Source: an uncultured Gammaproteobacteria bacterium
GTDB taxonomy: Bacteria; Pseudomonadota; Gammaproteobacteria; Arenicellales; JAANXG01
Length of the DNA: 43,731 nucleotides
NCBI GenBank assembly: GCA_947258785.1
Contig: CAMYJT010000013.1
Span: 1-43,731 of the forward strand
Direction: 5' to 3'
How positions within the stretch are numbered: position 1 is the first letter of the stretch; each line of letters opens with the position of its first letter. Below, in pieces: positions 1 through 7,213 of the stretch. The notes beneath the pieces are model-generated. The model was given only the letters and a program-made list of their open reading frames with translations, did no database searches and was not told where the DNA came from. The translations under genes were made by a program, and so were the position numbers.

Positions 1-717
1 GCGGATCACGATCCGATAGCGAATGGGACCCGACTTTGAGGTCAGATCGTCGAGGAACAGAGGTACCGGAACGTCCCAGCCCCATCGCCATCGATCCTCC
101 AGATACGCGTTGGTGGTGGCGGTAAACCCATCGAGATTCGTTGCGTTGGGCACGGCCAACCACAACGCGGCCCTGCCGGCGGCAATGCCGCTACGAAACT
201 TTCGGTCGGGCTTAATTTGTCTGCGGCGGTGCTTGGGCGGTCGGACTTCCAGCCCGACAATCGTCAACGGTTCCCGCCAAGTGATTGCTTCAACCCGCTC
301 CAGGTGCTCGGGCAGCACGCGTCCAGAGGCCGGTGCTTGAGCGAGCAGGTGTATGGTTTCGGCCTGTTGCCAAACGGACCATTTCCGCATCTCCTGATGA
401 CGGATGCTTGGGAATGTCGGGCCACTGGTGATGACCGGCACGCGATGGATTCGCCCCGCCGCATCCTTCAATAACATTGTGAAATCAAAGTCTTTGGCCT
501 GCCTCGCATACCAAAAACGAATCCGCGTAGTCCCTGCTGGAAGCAATACCGGCACCGGCGGCCGGAGTATCAATGCACGCTTCCCGGGCGCCGTGTACCG
601 GACAGTGAGTCCCGCGGGCCGTGTATCCACGATTGTGCCGGGCCCTTCCAGGCGCCAACCGTCGAGGGACATGGTTAACGCGGCCATCGCAGCGGCCCAA
701 AGTGAAACCGCAACCAT
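1..717 (-). CDS. Secreted or membrane-anchored protein of unknown function, 3' end cut by window edge
   Basis: An uninterrupted reading frame of 239 codons runs on the minus strand from an ATG at 717 to the first base of the window. It has no stop because the gene continues beyond the edge. An in-frame TAG lies just upstream of the start. The N-terminus (MVAVSLWAAAMAALTM) is hydrophobic and looks like a signal peptide or anchor. What follows is rich in Trp, Arg, Pro and beta-type segments, including a run (about residues 55-85) reading LLPAGTTRIRFWYARQ and KDFDFTMLLKDAAG, which suggests a beta-sandwich, carbohydrate-binding-like fold. I do not recognise the family. It is transcribed away from the polysaccharide cluster that follows and may be an envelope protein connected with it. 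An ATG at 672 is an alternative start but would remove the hydrophobic N-terminus. Confidence 0.6.
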   Translation of the reverse strand, partial: MVAVSLWAAAMAALTMSLDGWRLEGPGTIVDTRPAGLTVRYTAPGKRALILRPPVPVLLPAGTTRIRFWYARQAKDFDFTMLLKDAAGRIHRVPVITSGPTFPSIRHQEMRKWSVWQQAETIHLLAQAPASGRVLPEHLERVEAITWREPLTIVGLEVRPPKHRRRQIKPDRKFRSGIAAGRAALWLAVPNATNLDGFTATTNAYLEDRWRWGWDVPVPLFLDDLTSKSGPIRYRIVIR

Positions 718-1270
718 CAAAAACCAGAACCCGTTATCCGACGGCTAAAAAGGAAACGCCACCTGGGCGTGCTCGTGTCAGTTGTTGCGAACGGCGGTGC
801 CGGCCGAGTTTGACCCTCTGTCATCGGTGTCTCATTAATCTCTTATTGTTATCGCTTTTCGCGATGCGTCGCTCCCGATTCCGATCGATTCCCATGCAGT
901 ACGTTACCATGTTGAGAAGATACAATACTGTGCCAGGTACTCGGGAGGATAGCGAAAAGACCACGCTCAAGCCAGGCTGACCATGGCGTGTCCAGATACG
1001 CGAATCACCGTTCCGGCAAGCGCGACCAAAGTACACCCAACCTGCAATCAACCTCAAACAACACGGCGTCCCGGCACCATGCATCGATTCTCAGCGTGCC
1101 AGGCGACATCTCTGCGCGGACGCGATCACGCCACCGAACTCGGTAGGAGTCGGATGCTCGAAGCCTGCAGCCAAATGCGGTAATATCGTCGCGCGCCGAA
1201 GCCCAGTTCCTGGGTGGCCGAGAGATGCCTGTAGGCGCGTTCGCGTTTGGAGTAGACTGTCGAGCAAGGT
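718..1270. other. Intergenic region, no gene recognised
   Basis: About 550 bases lie between two divergently transcribed genes. Short open frames exist on both strands but none has a plausible ribosome binding site or a recognisable product. Promoters for both flanking genes are expected here, but I see no convincing -35/-10 pair. Confidence 0.5.
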
Positions 1271-2023
1271 ATGTCGCGTTTCTTTCAGACCATTCTGCCC
1301 ACACTGTTGGATCCTGCCTCATTGAAGGCTATGGTATCGTGGCCCAAATTCTCGTTTACGTCGTACCAAATGGTGTCGAGTCTGGCCAAGCAGGGACTGG
1401 AGCCCAGCACGGTGTTGGATGTCGGCGCCAATGTTGGGCAATTCGCGGTAACCGCCGCCAAGTTGTTTCCGAAAGCAAAAGTCTACGCTTTCGAGCCTCA
1501 CCCCGATTGTTATACAGCACTGACGCGCAACACACGCAATCTGAGTAACGTAGCGACTTTTCGCGTAGCCGCCGGGGAAACGGCCGAAGAAGTCCCCTTC
1601 CACATCAACACTTACAGCCATTCCAGCTCAGTACTGCCGCTCGCCGATTCGCATCTGGAGGCCTTCCCCACCGCGAACGTGAAGGAAACGATCGTTGTCA
1701 AAATGAATACCTTGGACGCCTTGACCCAAGAACTGACATTGGTTGCCCCGGTATTGTTGAAAATTGACGTGCAAGGATACGAAAGCGCCGTGATTCGGGG
1801 CGGGCGGCGGTGCCTGAAGCAAATTGACTTCGTCGTGCTGGAATCTTCTTTCAAGCCTTTATACCAGGGTGAATTATCATTCAATGATATGCTTGCAACG
1901 ATGCGCGACGCGGGTTTCCGGTTTGACCGTCCGGTCGGTTGGTTGTCAAACCCTGCAACCGGAGAAATCATCCAAATGGACTGCCTGTTTACGCAGAACG
2001 GGGCACCCCCCGCGGCGCCTTGA
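1271..2023 (+). CDS. FkbM-family SAM-dependent methyltransferase
   Basis: This 250-residue protein has the hallmarks of FkbM-type methyltransferases, which O-methylate sugars or other hydroxyls using S-adenosylmethionine. The SAM-binding motif I is VLDVGANVGQFA (residues 48-59), followed by the acidic strand-2 motif YAFEPHPD (72-79) and the family signature LLKIDVQGYE (162-171), then a short C-terminal lid. Length is normal for the family. The ATG has only a weak AAGG directly upstream. It opens a stretch of polysaccharide genes, so methylation of a sugar in that glycan is the likely role. The substrate cannot be read from the sequence. Confidence 0.85.
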   Translation: MSRFFQTILPTLLDPASLKAMVSWPKFSFTSYQMVSSLAKQGLEPSTVLDVGANVGQFAVTAAKLFPKAKVYAFEPHPDCYTALTRNTRNLSNVATFRVAAGETAEEVPFHINTYSHSSSVLPLADSHLEAFPTANVKETIVVKMNTLDALTQELTLVAPVLLKIDVQGYESAVIRGGRRCLKQIDFVVLESSFKPLYQGELSFNDMLATMRDAGFRFDRPVGWLSNPATGEIIQMDCLFTQNGAPPAAP

Positions 2024-2251
2024 AAGCGCTCACCGTTGCAGAAACGCGTACCGGACGCCCTTTTCTGTTAGTTTACCGGACTTGTTCGCGACGAACTGCC
2101 CGACCCCCTTTTCCGTGTTTAGCCCGAGTGGCGTTGCGTGGACCGCGTATGTGAATCCGAGTGAAATAACGGGCGCCCTAATAAACCGGTTCGGTAAATC
2201 GGACCTCTTCTGCGGCTACGGCAACCCACCATCAAACCGGCCCCAATACGA

Positions 2252-2800
2252 CTACCGCTCCATTGTCTCAAACGAATCAATAATATATTGCCACCGCTGT
2301 ACATGTTTTTCCGTCACGTACTCCGGGGTAAAGCCAAGCTTTAAATAGATTCGGACTGCTTCATAGCGATCGTCCTCCGTATTCAACACCGCTTGCTGCA
2401 ATCCGAGTTCCCGCATTCTATGCAATACGCGGAGGCTGAGGAGGAACCCAAGACCTCTTCCGCGATGCGCGGCGTAGACTCCCACCATATGGACTCGACC
2501 GGTGTCGGGCTCGGATGGGGACTCGGGCCACGCACTTGCGGTTCCTATCGGCTCGTTGTTCCATGTTGCAAAAAACACATTCTCCGGATTAAATTCCTTC
2601 GCCCTGAAAATTTTTTTACGAGCCCGTCGCAGACTCCACCTCAACGACATCGATTCCTGTATAATCAACGTCCAAGGTTTTTCATCGCCCGGCTGGTAAT
2701 GGCGTATGGCGTAACCTTTCGCTAACTCAATGTTCTGCCAGGGCGGTAGATTTTCAAGATTGTTTCTCCGCATACGCAGAAGATGGGGTGTCGCCGGCAT
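2252..2800 (-). CDS. GNAT-family N-acetyltransferase
   Basis: A 182-residue protein with a C-terminal GNAT domain. The acetyl-CoA pyrophosphate-binding loop is seen as VYAAHRGRGLGFLL (about 108-121, the R-G-x-G type loop), preceded by the beta-4 strand RVHMVGV and followed by the helix and strand LGLQQAVLNTEDD and the terminal segment RIYLKLGFTPEYV typical of the fold. The ATG at 2800 has AAGGAG nine bases upstream. It points against the flanking glycosyl genes and is convergent with the FkbM gene. Substrate unknown: an amino-sugar, an amine or a protein N-terminus are all possible. Confidence 0.82.
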   Translation of the reverse strand: MPATPHLLRMRRNNLENLPPWQNIELAKGYAIRHYQPGDEKPWTLIIQESMSLRWSLRRARKKIFRAKEFNPENVFFATWNNEPIGTASAWPESPSEPDTGRVHMVGVYAAHRGRGLGFLLSLRVLHRMRELGLQQAVLNTEDDRYEAVRIYLKLGFTPEYVTEKHVQRWQYIIDSFETMER

Positions 2801-3138
2801 ACTTAAGTGCTCCTTCGATCAATCATAAATTTCGACCTTTGACTTGATGAACAAATGAAACGGGTTGACGTGTCCATTTACGCAACGAACCCGACGTCCC
2901 GGCAATGAATCCTTCGCTGTTGAAATTTCGCATGTAAATTCCGCAACGTAGCCGCAGCCACTAATCGACATTAAATTAGCGTTGACCGTAGTTGCTAAAC
3001 GAGAATGGCCCCTTCCGCGCTTCATTGATGTCGTTCAAATGACTATCTGCCCGCGAGTCCGGCCGTCAATTAACAATTGCATCCAGTGTCCGCTCCCTAA
3101 AGAAATTTCCGAACGTCGATGCAACATCATCTCCGCAC
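2801..3138. other. AT-richer divergent intergenic region
   Basis: About 340 bases separate the minus-strand acetyltransferase from the plus-strand glycosyltransferase. No coding frame here is convincing. It should hold divergent promoters, but I could not pick one out. Confidence 0.45.
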
Positions 3139-4290
3139 ATGGAACATCAATTAAGGAAGCTTCAGTTTTATAATTCAGTCGGCGGATGGGTATTTCAGCG
3201 ACGTCTGTGTGAGGAACTCGAGCACAAGGGATGGAGTGTTCAGGACATCTCCTCGCTACATGCCTCAGAATACCGCGCCACCGCGAGCACTCTCTCGCGC
3301 TGGCACAAGCGGTGGAAAACGTATCCGGGCTTTGGGTTGAAAATTATTCGCCGCTGCCGGCAAACCAATTCAAATACCACTCGTATAGTCACCTCCAATC
3401 CGTTTTTCGCGCCTTGGCTGGCGCGGGTCGTGTCTCCAAAGAGTATACCCGTGATCCATCTCCTCTATGACCTGTTTCCGGACGCATTAGAGATGACGGG
3501 TATGCTGCGCCGCGATGCGTTTTTATCCAGTGTAATACAATCACTGACCCGGTCCATGTTATCCAAGTGCGATACCACGGTTTTCCTCGGTGAGAGGTTA
3601 CGGCAACATGCTGAGGATCGTTACGGGCCGGCTAAACTGGCGCGCGTCATCCCAGTCGGCGCGGACGGAAAACCATTTTCCACATACCCACCGCGCATGA
3701 TACCAGAAAACGAAGCGGTCACCTTCCTGTACTGCGGACACATGGGAAAAATGCACGACTTCGAAACTCTTGCGCAAGCGCTTTCGGCGCCGACTGCGAT
3801 GAGAACGGAGCAACAGAGATGGATATTCCACTCATCCGGCGATGGTTTTCGTCGACTGCGCGATTTGATTGAAACTCGTGTCGACCGCGAATCGGTAAGT
3901 TTCTCACCGCCCGTGGACGACCACCGCTGGACACGCCTCATGCGGAACTCTCATGTCTCGGTTGTGACGATCGCACCGCAGGCGGAGAACATTTTACTAC
4001 CAAGTAAAACCTATAGTTCGCTGGTGGCCGGGCAGGCCATACTGGCCGTCTGTTCCAGCAACTCGGATCTGGCCGACATGCTTGTCGAGCATCGATGCGG
4101 ATGGGTTGTAGAACCGGGTGATGTGAAGCGCCTCCAACAAACGGTTCAAGCGATCGTCGAGAACCGTCAGATGCTGCACGAAACCCGCATGCGTGCGTTT
4201 CGCGCCGGACAACAATTTTTCGACATGAATCCCGTTGCTGATCTGTGGGACGAACTTCTGGAGGAGCTGGACCCCGCGCGATGCAAATAA
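3139..4290 (+). CDS. GT4-like glycosyltransferase
   Basis: A 383-residue GT-B-fold glycosyltransferase, probably GT4-related. The N-terminal half carries a hydrophobic segment reading SIPVIHLLYDLFPDALE and a nucleotide-domain boundary VIPVGADGKPF. The C-terminal half begins VTFLYCGHMGKMHDFETLAQAL and contains a sugar-nucleotide site reading LLPSKTYSSLVAGQAILAV (where many family members have an E-x7-E or PSK-type loop) followed by CGWVVEPGDVKRLQQTV. A retaining transfer from a nucleotide sugar to a lipid-linked acceptor at the cytoplasmic membrane is the usual role. No Shine-Dalgarno sequence is evident at the ATG, so the start is uncertain. It lies just upstream of the phosphoglycosyltransferase gene. 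Confidence 0.8.
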   Translation: MEHQLRKLQFYNSVGGWVFQRRLCEELEHKGWSVQDISSLHASEYRATASTLSRWHKRWKTYPGFGLKIIRRCRQTNSNTTRIVTSNPFFAPWLARVVSPKSIPVIHLLYDLFPDALEMTGMLRRDAFLSSVIQSLTRSMLSKCDTTVFLGERLRQHAEDRYGPAKLARVIPVGADGKPFSTYPPRMIPENEAVTFLYCGHMGKMHDFETLAQALSAPTAMRTEQQRWIFHSSGDGFRRLRDLIETRVDRESVSFSPPVDDHRWTRLMRNSHVSVVTIAPQAENILLPSKTYSSLVAGQAILAVCSSNSDLADMLVEHRCGWVVEPGDVKRLQQTVQAIVENRQMLHETRMRAFRAGQQFFDMNPVADLWDELLEELDPARCK

Positions 4291-4520
4291 GGAACCAATT
4301 CGAAAATCTACTCGCAAGGAACGGTCCGGCAAAGGCGTTGAACCTAGACTCAAACTTGTCGCCTGAAGATGTTAAACTTGCCGTCCGAATTCTGCGGCAT
4401 TGGCAAGTTCTCGCCATTCGGTTTGTAGAGGCGATATTGAGCGCGGTATCAGTAAAGCAGCGGGCTGCAAACCAGGATGCCAGACTCGTTTCCCGCGAAG
4501 TCAGCGTGAGCAGTATGTAA
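4281..4520 (+). CDS. Possible small protein of unknown function
   Basis: A 79-codon frame starts at an ATG overlapping the last ten bases of the glycosyltransferase gene and ends ten bases before the next gene, so it fills the gap neatly as a translationally coupled gene could. The product is charged and mostly helical in appearance (NLSPEDVKLAVRILRHW, then VEAILSAVSVKQRAANQ), with no signal peptide or membrane segment. I recognise no family. It may be a chance frame. Confidence 0.35.
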   Translation: MQIRNQFENLLARNGPAKALNLDSNLSPEDVKLAVRILRHWQVLAIRFVEAILSAVSVKQRAANQDARLVSREVSVSSM

Positions 4521-4530
4521 CACAGTAAAC

Positions 4531-5163
4531 ATGTACCAAGCATGGGGTAAAAGAGTATTTGACGTCCTCGTCGGCATTACCGCCTTAGTTTGTTTGGCTC
4601 CGGTTCTTTGCTTATTGGCCTTGTTTGTACGTATCTTGCTGGGATCGCCTGTTCTGTTCAGTCAACAGCGCCCGGGGCTTGGAGGACATCCCTTCCGGTT
4701 GTGGAAGTTCCGCACAATGACGGACGCCGCCGATCCCACAGGCCGACTACTGCCTGACCATCATCGACTGGGAAAGTTCGGCCTCTGGTTGAGAAGCACA
4801 AGCCTCGACGAACTGCCTGAGTTGGTCAATGTGCTGCGTGGTGAAATGAGCCTGGTCGGACCGAGGCCCTTATTGATGGAATACCTCGATCGGTACAGCC
4901 CGCAACAAGCCCGGCGACACGAGTCGCTGCCTGGAATTACCGGATGGGCTCAAATTAACGGCAGAAATGCCATTTCTTGGGAGCAACGATTCGCGTTGGA
5001 TGTCTGGTATGTCGACCACGTCTCTTTCCAGCTGGACATTAAGATACTGGCCTTGACCGGTTGGAAGATTCTAACCAGCGAAGGAGTCTCCGAGCCCGGC
5101 CAGGCTACCATCAGACCATTTACGGGTACCCCCGGCTCGGACACTGATCCGCCGCCGGCGTAA
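4531..5163 (+). CDS. Polyprenyl-phosphate phosphoglycosyltransferase, PglC-like
   Basis: This 210-residue protein is a minimal monotopic phosphoglycosyltransferase (bacterial sugar transferase family). It transfers a phospho-sugar from a nucleotide sugar to undecaprenyl phosphate, the first membrane step in building a glycan repeat unit. The N-terminal re-entrant hydrophobic helix is at about 10-35. RQRPGLGGHPFRLWKFRTM-type residues follow (47-63), the Asp-Glu catalytic dyad lies in SLDELPEL at D93-E94, and LVGPRPLL and PGITGWAQINGR complete the family signature. The size and dyad position match PglC rather than the larger WbaP or WcaJ enzymes. It is followed by acyltransferase, aminotransferase and dehydratase genes, suggesting the transferred sugar is an amino-dideoxy sugar. 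Confidence 0.9.
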   Translation: MYQAWGKRVFDVLVGITALVCLAPVLCLLALFVRILLGSPVLFSQQRPGLGGHPFRLWKFRTMTDAADPTGRLLPDHHRLGKFGLWLRSTSLDELPELVNVLRGEMSLVGPRPLLMEYLDRYSPQQARRHESLPGITGWAQINGRNAISWEQRFALDVWYVDHVSFQLDIKILALTGWKILTSEGVSEPGQATIRPFTGTPGSDTDPPPA

Positions 5164-5333
5164 ACCAGCGAAGCAATGTACATCCGTAAAGCGCGAGCAG
5201 AACAACCGCCGGCATCATGCCACACGGCGCTTGAGCCGTCCCGCTACGCATCGCCGTGCGGCCGACCGGACACGGCATATTTACGCCGCGACGCTTGACT
5301 CTTGGCAACTTCTCTACGTAAATTCTCACGCGC

Positions 5334-5993
5334 ATGAAACAATACATTTTCGGAGCCGGTGCCCAGGGTAAAGTTATTGCAGACATACTCCAGAGCCGTG
5401 GCCAGCAGTTTGAGGGATTTCTCGACGAGGACGAGATGACGCGCGGCCATACCGTAAGCGGTCACCGGGTACTGGGCAACGCGGATTACTTGAGGAGTTT
5501 AGGTCCGCCACACGGCATCTCGCTGATATTCGCTTTGGGTGAAGCACCGTCTCGCCTGAGATTAACAGTCCAATTTAAGAAAGCAGGATACCGGTGTTTC
5601 AATGCCGTCCACAGCCGCGCCGTCATCTCACCGTCGGCAACCCTAGGCAGCGGTATCTGCGTATGCGCCGGGGGCGTTGTCAATCCCGATGCCAGAGTCG
5701 GCGATGCGGTAATCGTGAATACCGGCGCGACCGTGGATCACGACTGCGAGGTGGAGGATGGCGTGCACCTCTCCCCAGGCGTTCACTTGGCGGGACGAGT
5801 ACACATCGGTCCGCGTGCATTCCTTGGCGTAGGCGTCTCCGTGGGGACCCGCGTGCACATCGGCGGAGACTCGATTGTCGGGGCGGGAGCCGTGGTGGTG
5901 AACGACCTGCCGCAAGGCGTACTGGCCGTCGGGGTTCCGGCACGCGTCGTCCGGCGTCTCGATCAACCGGTCGATTGGAGCCGCTTGCTGTGA
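5334..5993 (+). CDS. Sugar O/N-acyltransferase, PglD/NeuD-like
   Basis: A 219-residue left-handed beta-helix acyltransferase. An N-terminal Rossmann-like half (IFGAGAQGKVIADIL, about 5-19) binds the nucleotide sugar. The C-terminal half is a run of hexapeptide repeats with the catalytic histidine in GATVDHDCEVEDGVHL (H136). The ending VVNDLPQGVLAVGVPARVVRR is characteristic. Family members acetylate the 4-amino group of UDP- or dTDP-4-amino-4,6-dideoxy sugars (PglD, VioB, PerB) or sialic acid. The final codons overlap the GTG of the aminotransferase gene by four bases, so the two are co-translated. No clear Shine-Dalgarno precedes the ATG. A hydroxyl acceptor instead of an amine cannot be excluded. 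Confidence 0.87.
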   Translation: MKQYIFGAGAQGKVIADILQSRGQQFEGFLDEDEMTRGHTVSGHRVLGNADYLRSLGPPHGISLIFALGEAPSRLRLTVQFKKAGYRCFNAVHSRAVISPSATLGSGICVCAGGVVNPDARVGDAVIVNTGATVDHDCEVEDGVHLSPGVHLAGRVHIGPRAFLGVGVSVGTRVHIGGDSIVGAGAVVVNDLPQGVLAVGVPARVVRRLDQPVDWSRLL

Positions 5994-7213
5994 AACCCGC
6001 TATTCTCGGTGGCACGCCCCAATTTGCCAAGCCGCTCGGTATCGTAGCACCTTTGCTGCCGGATCTCGATTTGATCGAGCAAGATCTTCGCACCGCTATA
6101 AAATCCGGCCAAGTGACCAACCGCTCTCACTATGCGCGAGAATTCGAGTGCGCTGTGGCGGAGTTTACAAGCGTGCCCCATGCTGTCACCGTCGCTAATG
6201 GAACACTCGGGCTCATCCTTGCTTTGTCCGCTCTAAAAAAAACTGGCGAAGTCATTCTACCGAGCTACACTTTCTCAGCAAGCGCCCATGCCGCGGTTTG
6301 GGCCCACTTGAAACCCAAATTTGTGGACATTCTTCCCGACACGTTTACCATCGATCCCGAAGCCGTCGAAGCGGCCATCACGGACCGAACGGTGGCCATT
6401 TTAGGTGTTCATATCTACGGGCATCCGTGCGAGGTGGACGAACTAGAACGGATAGCACGGCAACACGATATCCCGTTGTTGTTCGATGCCGCGCATGCGT
6501 TTGGCAGCATGTACCGGGGAGAACGTGTGGGCCGGTTTGGTTCGGCCGAAGTATTTAGTTTTCACGCCACGAAGGTATTTGCTATCGGTGAAGGAGGTTG
6601 TGTAACGACCGGAGATCCCGAGCTGGCCGAATTCGTCAAGCTGGGCAGTGCTTTTGGTGATCCGGGAGACGGCAATACTGTTTTCGCCGGGCTAAACGCC
6701 AAGATGCAGGAATTCAATGCCCTGCTGGGCCTCCGCGCGATGACGACTATATCCGCTCATATCGAAAATCGACGGCGCTACGCCAACTATATTATCGAGC
6801 GCTTATCGCAACTGCCCGGTCTTTCGTTCCAGGAGATCCGACCGTACGTGGAAACGAATTTTCAAAATCTCTGCGTGCTCGTAGACGAAGAGGAATTTGG
6901 ATTGGGAAGGGATTCGATAGTAGAGGCCTTGGCGGCGGAGAACATTTACGTCAGGAGGTATTTCTATCCACCGTTGCACGCGCATCATGTCTATGCGAAT
7001 CCTGACAACGTCGCGCTTCCAATCACCGATAGAGTCGCCAGTCAGGTCTTGTGCTTGCCGATTTATTCTAAAATGAGTTCACAAATGCTGACCGGATTAT
7101 GCGAGGCGATTTTACGCATTCACGCGAATAGAGCTTTGGTTCGACAACATATCGCGCGTGAAAGGATCAATCACGAAGAAACCCAAGCAACACAAGTTGG
7201 AGTTATGTCATGA
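5990..7213 (+). CDS. DegT/DnrJ/EryC1-type PLP sugar aminotransferase
   Basis: A 407-residue fold-type I aminotransferase. The open frame extends far upstream, but that part merely shadows the acyltransferase. The GTG at 5990, overlapping the previous stop, gives the family's usual start (KPAILGGTPQFAKPLG). PLP-binding features include the ANGTLGLILAL phosphate-site turn (70-80), FDAAHA (the ring-stacking Asp near 166) and the Schiff-base lysine in FHATKVFAIGEGG (K195). The enzyme aminates a 4-keto (or 3-keto) 6-deoxy nucleotide sugar. It sits between a PglD-like acyltransferase and a 4,6-dehydratase, so a 4-amino-4,6-dideoxyhexose made in three steps is the natural prediction. It overlaps the dehydratase gene by ATGA. 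Confidence 0.9.
   Translation: MKPAILGGTPQFAKPLGIVAPLLPDLDLIEQDLRTAIKSGQVTNRSHYAREFECAVAEFTSVPHAVTVANGTLGLILALSALKKTGEVILPSYTFSASAHAAVWAHLKPKFVDILPDTFTIDPEAVEAAITDRTVAILGVHIYGHPCEVDELERIARQHDIPLLFDAAHAFGSMYRGERVGRFGSAEVFSFHATKVFAIGEGGCVTTGDPELAEFVKLGSAFGDPGDGNTVFAGLNAKMQEFNALLGLRAMTTISAHIENRRRYANYIIERLSQLPGLSFQEIRPYVETNFQNLCVLVDEEEFGLGRDSIVEALAAENIYVRRYFYPPLHAHHVYANPDNVALPITDRVASQVLCLPIYSKMSSQMLTGLCEAILRIHANRALVRQHIARERINHEETQATQVGVMS

Noticed and set aside
5594..5989. A 132-codon N-terminal extension of the aminotransferase
   Set aside because: It lies entirely over the acyltransferase gene in another frame and is Arg/Gly-rich without similarity to aminotransferases. The GTG at 5990 gives the family's usual start.
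5680..6120. A 146-codon minus-strand frame over the acyltransferase/aminotransferase junction
   Set aside because: Arg/Pro-rich shadow of the acyltransferase hexapeptide repeats; no ribosome binding site.
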